From: Brachionus koreanus
Taxonomy: Eukaryota > Rotifera > Eurotatoria > Ploima > Brachionidae
Direction of reading: 5' to 3'
DNA length: 64,000 bases
Assembly: GCA_016987375.1 (NCBI GenBank)
Contig: PJRA01000265.1
Coordinates: forward strand, 2,273 to 66,272
Positions 44,583 to 57,700 of the stretch are shown piece after piece. The notes under the pieces were generated by a model. That model was given only the letters and a program-made list of their open reading frames with translations, did not search any database and had not been told where the DNA came from. The position numbers were made by a program, and so were the translations under genes. The stretch's first letter is position 1. Each line of letters opens with the position of its first letter.

Positions 44583-47500
44583 TTAATGACGAGCAATAAT
44601 TGTGTCACCGTTTTCAATTGAATAAAAATTCAATACTCGATAATCGTTGTCCAGCTCATATTCTTTATCAGGAACCTATTCAAAAAAATAAATTATTTCT
44701 TAAATAAATATCAATAAAGAAAGTGTATAAACAAATTTTTTCTATTTCCATTTGATATTTAATTTGGTTTTAATAAAAAGCTTTTTTTAAATCTCATTTT
44801 ATTTAATTTTTTATTTTATCAAATATAAAAAGTAAATTTATAAACAAGAGAAAGGCATGTTTTGTTTATTTTATTTTGTTTCTTAGTCTAGCTATTCTCA
44901 AATATTTTTTTACGATTTAAATTAACTTTTCTTTATTTTTGAACAGGATTAAAGATTATTTCTTTCAACTTATTCAAGTCAAGTCACACCTTGTATCATT
45001 GAAAATTTGGTTTCATTAAAAATGGATTCAATTCTCGGCAATGTGAAATTTCATAATACAAAATTTCATACAAATCAAAAATTAAAAAACTCTAAAACTT
45101 TTGTTCTAAAAGCCAAAATTTGTTCTGCTGTTGAAACAAATACAATTTATGCGATTTAATACAAAATTTTAGGATTATTAACAAAAGAAAGCCCCGTTGA
45201 TAAAAATTTCAAATTTAGTTGTTAGACAAATTTAATATTTTTTTTGAAAATTGATTAAAATTTTTTAAGAATAAAAAATTAAATTTAAAACATAATCTTC
45301 AATTAAAATTTTATTTTTATCAAAAAATATCTAAGTTTCAATTTTTTAACAAAGGAGTCTAAAAAACCCCTTGAGTTTTCTAGTGATAATAATCTTTAGT
45401 ATGTCAGTTTGGAAAGTGATATTAGATATTTTGAAAGGAAAAATTATAATTTAAGGGCTCACAAAAAAATATTAAGAGAACTTATTAAAAATTGTCCATC
45501 ATACTTTAATTTTATCTTCAACAGAATTGTAAATTACTGAAACTGATTAGCAAGAATATTGTAGAAGCACAGTTCTAGCTTTAGCCTTTTTTTCCACCTA
45601 GTTTCGGCTTTTGACTTATTAATGAATTAAAAATTTTTTTTGTAATAACAACTAGCTTTTGACTAATTGCAATTGTTAGTATATGCTTACAAACATAGGT
45701 TTTGAAGTATTCAATACAAATAGGCTATTAAAATATAAGTGCCGATAATCTCATATTATTAATAACAACAGACATCACATCATTTCTTCTTAATTTGTTT
45801 TATTTGATTCAATTTTTTGATTTTTATGAAAAATATTTGCTATTTTCTATTATAGTGGGACTAAATTAGCTTTCCTGCTTTGTCAATTTAGTGATGCGTA
45901 TCTTATCAAAACACTGACCAACACTTTTTTATTAAAGAAAAAATATTTGTAAAAGTTATAATATATCATTTAGTTAGAAATTTTCTCTAATTTTTGAAAA
46001 TTGGAGGGTCAATTTCTAAGTAGGACAGTATACAATCAGAAATTTAAATTAAAAAATTTAATTATAATTAAAATATTTTTAAAAAATTTTAGATGAACAG
46101 CTATCAAATTTATTATACGTAAAAATTAAAAAAAATTTATGAAATAAATAATATTTTTACTACCTTCTTTTGTTTAACATGCTTAATTGAAAATAATAGA
46201 TCCATAAAATTCTTGTAGAATTTTGCATATTAGAAAAATTAAATTAAGATAACTTAAAATCCTGATAATTAATAATAATTTTTAATCATTAACTAAAATT
46301 TTCTCGAGTCGATCAATAAACTCCACGAGAGTCAATTTCAATCTAATAATCTTAATCTTTTTTTTTAGTGAAATTCTTTTTTACTCCTTTTTGAAAAACC
46401 TGTTTTTCTATATTTTTAAGTATGGATATTAAAAATTTAAAGTCGGTTCTTTGAAAGTCAGATAGTGCGGTAACCTTAATTAATTATCTAATTTTTTGAT
46501 TCTGTTTTTCAAATTTTATGAATAAATATTTTTTATTAAAAAAACAGGAGAATGAATTTTTGTTATGTGATTTATAAAATTTTAATTTCAATAAAAAAAA
46601 ATTACCTTGCTTGTTTTATAAAAAAGATTTATGCTTTCGTTTGTAAATTCGCCTTTAAAAAAAGCTTTTATGATATTTTTGAGTCTTTTGATTTCTATTG
46701 TTGAAGGAATTTTTCTCTCTATTACTTTACCACTGGCCTCGTTCAATATTTTCAAAGCTTATAAAAATAAACTTGAAAATTGGGACTAAATTTTTGTTAC
46801 TAAATTACATAATAAGTTTGATTTAACAGTATCTGGTTTGATTTCGGTTTCAATCTTTTCGGTTGCTCCATGAACTTAGTTAAAATATAATTCTTCAAAC
46901 TAGACTATCATATTTATTATTTTACTTTTCACCAGTTCCAAATATCTTGGATGATCATAATAAAATTCTTTTAAATTTTTCTCACATTTTTCCTTCAGAT
47001 CACTCGAGTCAGCAGATTCAAGGGCTTCCTTTAGCTCATACCATTGTTTGGCAAATCTTTTCAAATAGTCGATTTCAGAAGCTTTTCTTTCATCAACAAT
47101 TCGTTTATCTCTCTCAACTCGTGTTCTATTCAACATCTTTAAATTACTTATCTTAGATATTACTATTTGGCGCCAAGTTCCATCTTGTTCACTTTGACAA
47201 AGAGGATTAGATTTAAGCATTAGCTCTTGAAGATTTTTTAATTTGTTCAATTCATTTATAGACTTCCACTTGAAACAAAAAATTAAATTTTTTGGTATTT
47301 TATTAATATTTTGTTTACATCATTAATTTTGTTTTCATTTAAAGTTAATACTCGAAGATTTTGAAAGTATTCTGATTTGACTGAGTAATCGCAATCATTA
47401 AATTCAATTTTTTTCAATTGAATCTGATTTGCATACAAAATTTCCAATTTAGGTAGTCTTCCTAAATTTTGAATATTTTCCCATTCAAAAATCGGGTTTG

Positions 47501-49431
47501 CTTCAATGTCCAGTATTTTAAGGTTCTTCAAACATTGTAAAGACATTTTATCAAAACTTGTGATCAAGTTAAAACAAATTTTTAATTCATTTAAATTGGG
47601 GAAATGGTTTAAAATTTTCGTTATGTCATTACAAGAATAATTCATTTTGTTTAGAACTAGACATTCAATATTCTCGAAAGTTCTACAATTCTGACCATCA
47701 TAGGCTAAAAAATTGTTGCTATAAAAAAAATTTTTTTTAAATAGAATTTTTTTTTAAATTTAAATATACCTCACATTAAGAATTTTAAGCTTTTTAAGAA
47801 AGCTTAGCATTTCGAAAATTTGTGTCCAAGAGTTAAGCAAGTTATCATCGATGTGAATTTCGATCAAATTGGGAAAAAATGAGCTAATATTTTCCAAGCC
47901 TTCAACCGATGAAATTTTTGATTGACTTAAAGTGATGCATTTGATCTGAAGACCAGTTTTTTTTACACTAAATTTAAATAAAAAAAACATTAAAAATGCC
48001 TGTTATATTTGATTAGTTTTTTGTTAAAATGTTCACTATTTGAAATAAGGTTGTTTAGTAAAAATATTTTTTGATTATTAAATAACTTTATTTTTATTAT
48101 TGATTTTAATCAAACAAATGTTATGTTATACTGGCTTAATTGTAAGGTAAATAAATCAGATAATCTTTGATCTATTGCTATTTCTAAAAATTAGTCTTGT
48201 ACAGCTAGAGCACAATATAATGCAATAAAGAACACAATAAACTCAATAATACTAAAAATTTTATTCACTTTTTGAGGTTTTATTAATTTTATTTAGACTG
48301 GCACTTCACTTTTTAAAAGTATTTTATATTATTAAATAAATATGTATTCAAAAAAAATTTGATGTCTATTGAATGAAGTTTGTAATATAAAATTGAAGAG
48401 TAAATTTTGTTGGATTTAATTCTATACGAGAAATAATCTCTTTAATAGGAATAATTAAAAATCATTCATTCGTGTTCCAATATTGTATTCAAAGGTATAA
48501 ATATACTATTTATTTTTTTAAAATAAATCATTTTTTTTTAATTTCTGAAACTTTTATTTTTTTTGGTGGCTCGTCAAAAATTCTTCCTTTTTTGAAAAAT
48601 AAAAATTTACTGAAAAGAAAAAGAATTTAAAAACATACTGTAACAAATTCTGCAATATATTTTGTTTTAAAAAAGCATATTTTTTATAGTAAAAAATTTA
48701 ATTTTCAAAAAATGCATTAATATGTCTTTAAATTTATTAAAAAATACTTAATATCTTATTATTCTATTAAAATTGATTAAAAACTTAAATTTTCCTTTGT
48801 TTTTTTTTAAGTTATTGTATTTTTATTAGTTTATTTTATATTTTTCTAATTAATTTTTAATTGAATCAAGTATGATAAAAAAATAGTTAAAAAAACCGTT
48901 CCATTAAATAAATGGCTAATTTTATCTTTTTTTATCAGTTATTTTAGTATTATAAAGCTATTTTTCAAATATTTACTCGAAGTTACTGTATAAAAGAGAA
49001 TCCTCATTCTCATCAGTTTCATTTGTCTTTTTCATGCTATCATCATTCTGTATATATTTATCTTCTACTGCTTTCCAAATGTTTGTGCCAAATTCAACTT
49101 TATTAGGTTTGACAAATGAGCCACCTGTCGGATTTCTGTATAAAATTCTATGTACAAATGATAAATAAATGAAAGAAATAAATTACCTCGTAGAAAAAAA
49201 TTGTTTCCCTTTAAAGCTTCCATTATGTTTGCCTCTAGATGAGTCCCTCCATTCTATACCATACCAAATTTCATCTTTTTATTTTAAGGGAATATAATTT
49301 TTAACTAATTAATTTTGTTTTGTAAGCTCACCCGAATTTTCATTCAATGGTCCAACAAATTTAATTATGCCGGCACTTTGATTAAAAAATATAACTTTTC
49401 CTAAAACTTCAGCTTGTTCCATTTGTTTCAT
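44583..49431 (-). CDS. TBCE: Tubulin-specific chaperone E, nine exons
   Basis: Exons: 49431-49332, 49274-49187, 49147-48977, 47967-47770, 47718-47319, 47268-46926, 46874-46809, 46757-46606, 44675-44583. The sum is 1611 bases, 536 residues, close to vertebrate TBCE. The N-terminal CAP-Gly domain has DEIWYGIEWRDSSRGKHNGS and NPTGGSFVKPNKVEFGTN. Leucine-rich repeats follow (LNENKINDWKSINELNKLKN, LKSNPL), then EIDYLKRFAKQWYE and HPRYLELVK. The C-terminal ubiquitin-like domain ends ELDNDYRVLNFYSIENGDTI and IARH. TBCE binds alpha-tubulin in the folding and dissociation of tubulin heterodimers. Intron 2 is only 39 bp, while the last (1.9 kb) carries a piggyBac MITE and the third is 1.0 kb. An ATG nine bases in (49422) could also start the protein. 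Confidence 0.95.
45182..45385. mobile_element. piggyBac-type MITE in a TBCE intron
   Basis: The right end reads GTCTAAAAAACCCCTTGAG then TTTTCTAGTG, the reverse complement (with changes) of the left end of the element at 60247. Its left end, AAAGAAAGCCCCGTTGA, matches that element's right end. The flanks are TTAA (45178-45181) and ATAA (45386-45389). It is the inverted orientation of the 60247 element and more diverged, so older. Confidence 0.68.
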
Positions 49432-49516
49432 TTTGGAATTCAAAATGACTAATTTAAAAATGTTTTTTTTTTCTAAAATATTTTATTTCTTAAAAATAAA
49501 TAAAAAAAACTCGAAA

Positions 49517-50686
49517 TTATTTTAACTTTAATTCAGGCTTTTTCAATTTAAAAATAACTGCATTTGTTTCACCAAGACTAATAGGATGTTTTGAAACTAT
49601 TTCTAAGTCTGTTTCTATTCGACTCAGCAAATCTTCAAAGTTTTTAGCTTCTTTGAAATTGATCAAAATAACACACGGGCCCGAGTAAAGCAATCTATCA
49701 AACTCTGAGATGATTTTAGAATAAAAACTTTCTGAGTCGTCAAAATGTTGTATAGGATGGTTCTTTCCAAAGGGAAGATCAGTCAAAATAGAATCAAATA
49801 TTCCGTTTCGGAATGGAAATTGTGAATTTTTTGATAGATTAACTAGCAAAAAGTCACCAAGGATATTTTGAGAATTTAAGTTTTCAAAATTTTCCACTGA
49901 AAAATCGATTTGTGTTTGATCAATGTCAGAAGAAACGTAAAATAATTTCTGCTTTAACTTATACTGTAATAATAATTCACTTAGAATTGTGCTTTTGCCA
50001 CAAAATGGATCAAAAATTAACAATGTATTTGATTGATTTTTGATTTCAGACAACTGAATCATAGCAGAGCAAATTGTACTCCTCAGTCCAATATTTTTTA
50101 TCGATCCTCTACTTGAAATTGTTGTTTTTGAAACTGGTATGCCAATTATTAATGAAACTTGACTCAAATGACAAGATAAAATGAAATCAGGCCTTGATAA
50201 TTCGTTATGAAAATTAAGGTTTTTTAATTTTTGGCTGATCAATTCGTTTAATTTATATTTTAATTTTGAATTATGCTTCCATTTGCCTGTTAGCTTGGAA
50301 TCTATTCGAAAAGTTATATTTTTTCGTGCTTTTTTTACGGTGTCTAAATAGTCATCACTAGCTTCTTGTATTAATGTTTGAATATAACATTCATCGTCTG
50401 AAGTTAAAATAAACTCATTCTCAATAATTTGAATAATTTCATCCTCTAATGGAGTAATTTCAAATTTTTTAAAAACTAGTTGATAAAAAAGTCTTTCAAT
50501 AGTGGTCAAATTTAATAGTTTTTCAAAATAAACATTAGTTTCAAATGAAAGCTTTCCTTCAATGTAATCACTTATTGTCAAGAAAATAGAACCATCTTTT
50601 TCCTTTAGTTCATTCACTAAGAATTCAATTTCGGTTTTGGCGAATTGACATAGTCCCCTACCATGTGTGAAATAGAACTTTACCAT
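49517..50686 (-). CDS. THUMPD2: THUMP-domain RNA methyltransferase, THUMPD2-like
   Basis: Single exon, 389 residues from ATG 50686. The N-terminus KFYFTHGRGLCQFAKTEIEF and LNLTTIERLFYQLVFKKFE match the THUMPD2 start. A THUMP-like RNA-binding region precedes a Rossmann methyltransferase: GLRSTICSAM, the SAM-binding DPFCGKSTILSELL, and the catalytic TDLPFGK (family (N/D/S)xPFG). These residues are typical of N2-guanosine methyltransferases acting on tRNA or snRNA. It is shorter than the vertebrate protein (about 500 aa). Its stop is 85 bp before the TBCE ATG on the same strand. THUMPD3 is the alternative; the N-terminal GRGL motif favours THUMPD2. Confidence 0.85.
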   Translation of the reverse strand: MVKFYFTHGRGLCQFAKTEIEFLVNELKEKDGSIFLTISDYIEGKLSFETNVYFEKLLNLTTIERLFYQLVFKKFEITPLEDEIIQIIENEFILTSDDECYIQTLIQEASDDYLDTVKKARKNITFRIDSKLTGKWKHNSKLKYKLNELISQKLKNLNFHNELSRPDFILSCHLSQVSLIIGIPVSKTTISSRGSIKNIGLRSTICSAMIQLSEIKNQSNTLLIFDPFCGKSTILSELLLQYKLKQKLFYVSSDIDQTQIDFSVENFENLNSQNILGDFLLVNLSKNSQFPFRNGIFDSILTDLPFGKNHPIQHFDDSESFYSKIISEFDRLLYSGPCVILINFKEAKNFEDLLSRIETDLEIVSKHPISLGETNAVIFKLKKPELKLK

Positions 50687-51760
50687 TGAATTTGGAAAAG
50701 GATAATGATTAATAATTTCTAAAATAATTTAAAATTAATCCAAAAGACTGAATGAAAGGATTTAAATAACATAGAATAAGAGTTAATATTAAGATATGTC
50801 AGATTTGTTTGAAGCCGAGAATTCACTAATTAATTATTTTGGAAATTGTGAAAATTAAGCTTGTTAATTCTTGAAAAAAAATGCTCAAAATTTCTAATAT
50901 TCTATTCTAATAATTGGTTATAATCTCTATAAAAAATTTATTTTAAAAAAAAAATGGAATTTTAAAATAAAAAGTATTGCAAAATTCAAATTCAAATCTA
51001 ATTAAAATGTTTCTTTTTTAGATAGATTAAAATTTACTAAAATAAAATACATTTAAAAAATTTTTGAATTTTCTTTGTCATTTTTCACATAACAACAAAT
51101 ATTTTAAGTTATAAGATGAAACAAGCTATTTCGCACTTTTTTGCAGTATTTTTTTTAAAATATTTTAATTGAATAAATTTTAATTAATCAAAATAGAAAG
51201 AAATTTTGTTTTATTTGTATTTTAATCAATTTAATTTCACAATACCAAATATGCTTGTTAATAAAATAAATAAAGATTTATTGATCAGATGAAGATAATA
51301 TAGTTAAATTTTTAAATTAATCTTTTCATGTAACTCTAAAGGATCTATTTATTATTGATATATTTATTGTGAATAATTAACATAAAACAAATTTTTTTTG
51401 AAAGAAGAAATTTTTTCCGATACATTTTATTAGATTTTTTTTGCTATAAAATACACACAATATCTTCAATATTTTTTTAGAAAAATTCTATTTTCTTTAA
51501 AAAAAAAACTTCTTGTATTTTTGTATTTAATTTTCACTGACAAAATAACCAGGATTCTAAATTCCTGAAAATGAAGTAGTTTGATTTTAATAGAATAAAT
51601 GTTTATTATATAAGAGAAAAATATTGAAATAGATTTTATAATTACAAATAATTAAATAAATTGTTCAAAATTTTAACAAATATCGACGAAACTCAATGGT
51701 CAAATCCGGTTTATTCAAATTTTAATCTGACAAAATCAATTTGAATATTTCAATTCACTT
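50687..51760. other. AT-rich spacer between USP48 and THUMPD2
   Basis: No gene is seen. It contains the 3' flank of USP48 and the promoter side of THUMPD2, both minus strand. Very AT-rich. Confidence 0.45.
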
Positions 51761-54700
51761 TCAATTGTATTTGATTAAATTAGATCCTAAAAATAAATTA
51801 TTTGAAAAAATAAATTTTCTTTTAAATTAAACTACCTTTAAATCCGACTTCTGGTACATGTGCCATCTCATAATGGGAAGAATCATCTTCCATGCTACTG
51901 TCAATTTTATCAAGCTTAAATAAATATATAATTTTTCTCTATAAATTTTTAATAAATTTGTTTATATTTGTTTTTGGTTAGCCTGAATAAATTTAATTTC
52001 TAATTTTTATTTTTTTATAGTCTAATTTTTCTGATGATTTATTTGGCATAATTTAATGTCTTTTAGAATTACTTTAAGTTGAAGAAGATCTCCTTTGTTT
52101 ATTTTGTAATCCAAAAGACTTTTTTCATTATCAAGCTCTATATTATTAAAAAATAAATGCTGCTCAGATATAAGCCGAGATATTTGAGAGGCGATCTTTG
52201 AGAGAGAAAAATTTTAATTTTATCAAAGAGTAAGCAAAGACTTACATTTTGTTTTATAAACTTGATCGGTGTATAAGATGAGCAAACTACTTCTAAATCT
52301 TTTTTAGATCTTCTTGATCTTTTGCTGCGTCTTGTCGGAATATATTCAGTGAATTGTTTACCATTTATATGCGAATCACTTCCATCTTCATTAATGCTGT
52401 AACGAGCTTTTTTTGAACTCTTTAAAATTAAATAAAAAAAAAATTTTTCTAACAAATTTAAAATTAAATTATTAATACAATATGTATAATATCAGTATCC
52501 TCAATTTCGTCACTTTTTAAATTTTCTAATTTAGAAACGGAATCGTTTTCTTCCTCATCTTGTTGCCGAATTAGAATTTTTTTATTTTCGAAAATAATTT
52601 TATCAAGCTGATTCTGAGCTAAGCATTCATTGCAGACTTGAGGCACAAATTCGTAATTTAGTTGAGCTTCATTAGATTCAGTTAAATTTTGGTGCATTAT
52701 TATCTTTATTTGAGTATCAAAATTATAATTATTTGAGATAAATTCCCACTCAAATTCTGTTAATAAAGTAGACCTTTTTTAATTATTAAAATTTTGAATT
52801 ATTTAAATTAGTATGCTGGGTCATAAAATTTTGCGTTTTTGTAAGGTAAGATATTTTTGATTTTGGCTGGAGCATATTGGTAATTCTAAAACTGCAAGTC
52901 ATATTATATTCATTAAAATAAACAGGATTGAATATTCTTCTAAATGATATGTCTAACTCTATGTTTATTTAAATCTAAAATATTTTATAAAGTGGAAACT
53001 TTAAATGAAAATTTGGAAATTTTTGTACAGTTCCGTCATTATTGGAAAAAAGGCCTATTAACAACAGAAGTAACTCGTGTAATATGTCAAGTGGAAAGTA
53101 AAAGTTTGCTTTAAGAAAGAAATAATTAAACAAAGCTAACATTTGCTGCCGAGTTACTCTTCATGATTTGAAAGATTCCAATTTTCAATGATGCATTGAA
53201 ATTTCTAGAAAAGAAATTTTGAAATTTTTTTTGATAATATCTACTTTCGAAATAATGATAACAGAAATCAATGGTTGGACTCATCTAAACCAGCTTAGCC
53301 AGTCGTGAAAAAATAATATTTTGATAAAAAGGTGATGTTATGTGTTTGGTTGAATTACCAAAGAGTAAAACACTTGAACTGCTTACAGACGATCGAACTA
53401 TAAATGCAGATATTTATTCTGAACAATTGAAACGAATGTATGCTTCACTTGAAAAAAAACATCTTTCTTTCATCAATCGAAAGCTAGGATTATTTCTTCT
53501 AGATAACTCTAGATATCATACAGCTAGAAGAACAATGGTAAAAATAGAAGAAATGTGAGGGGTAGCAAAGTTCTTCTTCATCAAGCATGTTGATAAGATC
53601 ATTCTCCTTCTGATCATCTTTTCAATAGATTATTTTCTTTAAGAATTGAATTTTACTAACCAAGATCAAGTTTAAAAAGAGTGTTGTGAACTTTTTAAGA
53701 TAAGGATTAACAAAACATAAACTTAAACGTGAATCGAAAAAAAACACAACATAAACTAAAATTTTAAATTTTGAATCCTTAAAAAGTGAACCAGAACATA
53801 AAACTAATATTATAATTGAGAAACAGAAAACAAAACATAAAAATGATCTTTTATTTTTGTTTTGAAACAGTTATTGAAACATTAAAATAAAATATAGTTT
53901 TGTAAATAGTGAATAAACATGAAAAGTAGTTATTATTTATTTAATTAAAAAAATAATTTAAGGGGGTCCCCAGGTTCGTCCGAATGGCTTCGTTTGAACC
54001 CAATAACTACGTAAAATTGAATACAAAATTATAAATATGTAAAAATATAAAAATGTTGAAAATTTTAATGAACTTAAAACAAAACACGAAATTTTTCTTT
54101 TTCTTTAGATAAATAAGAAGACAAAAAATCGAATGTAAAAATCGAGTTAATTCTGAGTTGGAACTTGAAAATTTTTTCAAACAGTATCAAAAATTTGATC
54201 TTTTTTTAAACTGTTTATGTTTTATTAACTTTTATGTAAAAAAAAAAAATAATGTGTTAATAAACTGTTTAAAATAAATAAAATTTTTTATATGTTTTAT
54301 TCACAATTTATGTATTTTTTTGTTTCTTTAATCCTTACTCTCCTTTTTTTTATTGATAAATTAAAAAAATTAAAAACAAAAACGCAAATTTTTTTTTATT
54401 CTCCCTAATAGAAAGACTTACATTGAATAATCGATTGTTTTCTCGTCGAAAGGCAGGCATCCGTGTTGGCATAGTAGAATTTGATTAAATATTTGAATGT
54501 CTTTAAATTTTGAATTTTTAATCAAAGCCCGCCATTCTTTCACAAAATCTGTCATGATAATGTAATAATTTTGTTCCAATTTTAATTCGCTAATTAATGG
54601 TCGATTTCTATTAAAATAAAGATCAGGCAAAATTTCCTTTTGATTTTTGACTTGAGCTTTTTTGTTCACGTGTTCTTCATTTTCTTTCTGTGATTAAAAT

Positions 54701-57700
54701 AAAAATTCTTTAATATTTTTAAATTATTTGTCGAGTCTAAAGTCTTATAAGTATTTTTTATTGATAAAATAGAAAAATAAATTATGAGAATTTAAGATCG
54801 TCTGTGTTTACATCTTTCAACGTAAATTAACCTCATTTTCATTTATTTAATGAGCTTTTTGCCATACATTCTTACTTAAATGCTGTGTTTGTATCTTTGT
54901 AAATTAAAAAAATGTTTTGAAACACCACTCCAATTTTTGTAAATAAGTTAAATCTTAAAATATGGCCTTTTAAAATTTTTAACTATTTTTGGACTAGTTA
55001 AAAATTTTAAGACTTCTTTAACTATTTTTGGACATAATAAAATTGTATTTTCCTTTTTTAATAAAATTAAGAATAATCTATAATATGTGTAACAATCTTT
55101 TAATTTGTTAGCTTTGAAGCCTCGATTAGTTAATTTCTTTAATTTTACATAAAGTTACCTTTTTTATGGTTTTTAATCTATTAAAATACATTAAAAAATA
55201 CGTGATCTCATTAGATCATTTAAATTCTTTAATGAAACAGGCTTCTGTATAGTTCTGGAAAAAGGACAAACTAAGAGCTTCAAGATGTGTAAAGTAATCA
55301 GACAAGTTTGCGTTCTCTCTTCCATTATTAATTTTCATTCATCTTAGACTTTAAGAACCAAGTGCTACATAAAAAGTAATACAAAAAAAGTCACTTTTTT
55401 TCGGCATTGTGAATTTTTTAACAAAAAACAAAAACAAAAATTTTAGATTTAAATAAATTTTTTTCTAAAGGTCTAAAATTTTTCCTGAAAATTGTATCAG
55501 TTGATACAAAGTTTGTGCAATAACTTAAATAGAGTACATTAAAATTGACACAGAGTTACAATGTTCACAATGTCCACTTTTTCTTAAATGCATTAGGATA
55601 CATATATATATATCCTATTGTATTATGTGACTATTTGGTCACTTGAAAACATTTGAAATAAAAATTATTTACGCACCATATTTGCATTTTATTATAATAA
55701 AATCTTTATTAACAAATTTTTCGGTCACTAATTCCTAAAAACCAAACTAGCCACATATCAATAGACACAGAAAGATTTTATATCTATGAATAAAAGAACA
55801 TTAAATAAAATAATTTAATTTTGTTTGAAATTTTTTTTTTTTTAAATTAACTAGCGTAAACCTTTAATTTTTAAGTAAATTATTAGGCGCCAAAGAGGCA
55901 AAAAAGGAATATTTTTTTATCTAGTGAATAAAAATCGATCTATTCAAGGTCATAAATAACAGTTTTAATGGATGTCAAAAATGAATAGTTCAGATAACAC
56001 TTTAGCATTGAATTTTCTAGACTTTCAAAAATAATAATGTAAAATTTTAACTTTTAAAAAAAACGTACCGCACAAATTTTGCATTCAACGCTTTGATTTG
56101 TAAATATAAAATTTTTATTGCTATCTGAATTATTGTTTGATTGAGACTGGGTTTCATTTTGCTCTTCACTTTCCGATGTATCTTGTTTTAAAAAATATTT
56201 GTAGAAAATTTGATTCCATAATTCAGAACAAACAAGACGTTTGTTTTGTCCCGGAGCCAAATTGTTATGAGGACATAACACATCTTCGTTAAAATATTTC
56301 AAAGTATTGTTAGAATATGAACAAACAAGATTGGTTGAGCTTTGAGGAAAAGAGCTCAACTCCTGAATATCATTATCGTGTCCATTCGGCTCCTCGATTA
56401 TATCCGGTTTATTCTCACACAAATCGGCAAAATTGACTGATGGAAGCTGTGATTCAAGCTTTTTTATTGCTAAATTTTGCCATTGTTTTAAACTTTCCTT
56501 TCCAATCCAATACCACGTATCAGATAAATTTCTATTTTCTTTATCGTCCTGATAGTTGCCATTTTCAATAAAAATTATCTCCTCATCACTTTTAGCTACT
56601 TTATTTTCATCATATTCATATTTAAGCATTTGGCGCACTTTTTTCAAATCTTGTTTTATATCTTCTTTAAATTTTAAATAGTCAAAGCAGTTAAAAACAC
56701 ATGTCCAGCATCTAGTAGTCGAATTATTGAACGCTTCAAGAGCCCCAATATCAGTCAAACAATAAGAGTTTTTTTCACACAGTATGTCCAAACCTTTCCG
56801 CGAAACCAGCTTGTATCTATTGATAGCAAAAGGATTCAAACGATTGTGGGCACACATGAACTTGTTTAGCACATGATTAGGTTCGTTTTTAATTTGAGTT
56901 AATTCACCGGCTATTAATTTACGCAAAAAGTCAGTTGGCACAAAATAAAACAGTCCTTTTTCAGAAGTTTGACCTTCTTCTGTAGTCGGCAACACTGAAT
57001 TATTTGACTTGAATTTTTTTTGGCTTTTGTTCAGCCACATATTTTCATATATCGAATGAATAAGAGTGCGCTGACTGTTTTCAATCTCTTTTTGGTCGAT
57101 TGAGTCTAAGTTTAAATTATTAAACCAATTTTCCAATAATTCATTGTCTACTTGGACTATTTCCGATTGTTTAGACAAACGTAGCAAGTTTTCTTTTGGA
57201 ATTTTTTCTATCAAATCTGACCGGTAATACACCAATAAGTAAGCATTGCTACTTGAAAATCCTTTTTTATCATTTGAGTCGGATTTTTCCGACTTTTCAA
57301 CATTCTCAAAGCCATCTTCGGTTGATTGACCAAGCAAATTTTTCTTCTTTATTTTAGTGATTATTTCATCATTGAAATTAAACCATTCGTTGGTCTGAAA
57401 TTTTTTTACTTGAGCTGTATAATGACCACTATAAGCAGTTTTTCCAACATGCATTAAAATTGCACCTAATTGATAAGTGGCAGGTTTTTTGTCTTCGATT
57501 AGTGAACTTAGATCCAAAATTTCCGAAAATTTAACTTTATTGGAAAGTTTTTTTTTCAAGCCTGAATTACGGTCGTATACAAAACGAAGAAGCTGGAGAT
57601 TTAAAATTGGCGGCAGACAAGAGACTTTTGTGCGCCGTGTAGCATCTGTTTTATGTTTGCAATTATCACAATAATATTGGTTATCGCCATTCATTTGTTC

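Noticed and set aside
53340..53558. Host gene encoding a 72-residue protein in the USP48 intron.
   Set aside because: The sequence matches the mariner transposase core, so it is a transposon relic.
54241..54420. Long A/T runs in the USP48 intron that look like a poly(A) retroposon tail.
   Set aside because: No retroposed body or target duplication could be found next to them; such runs are common in this window.
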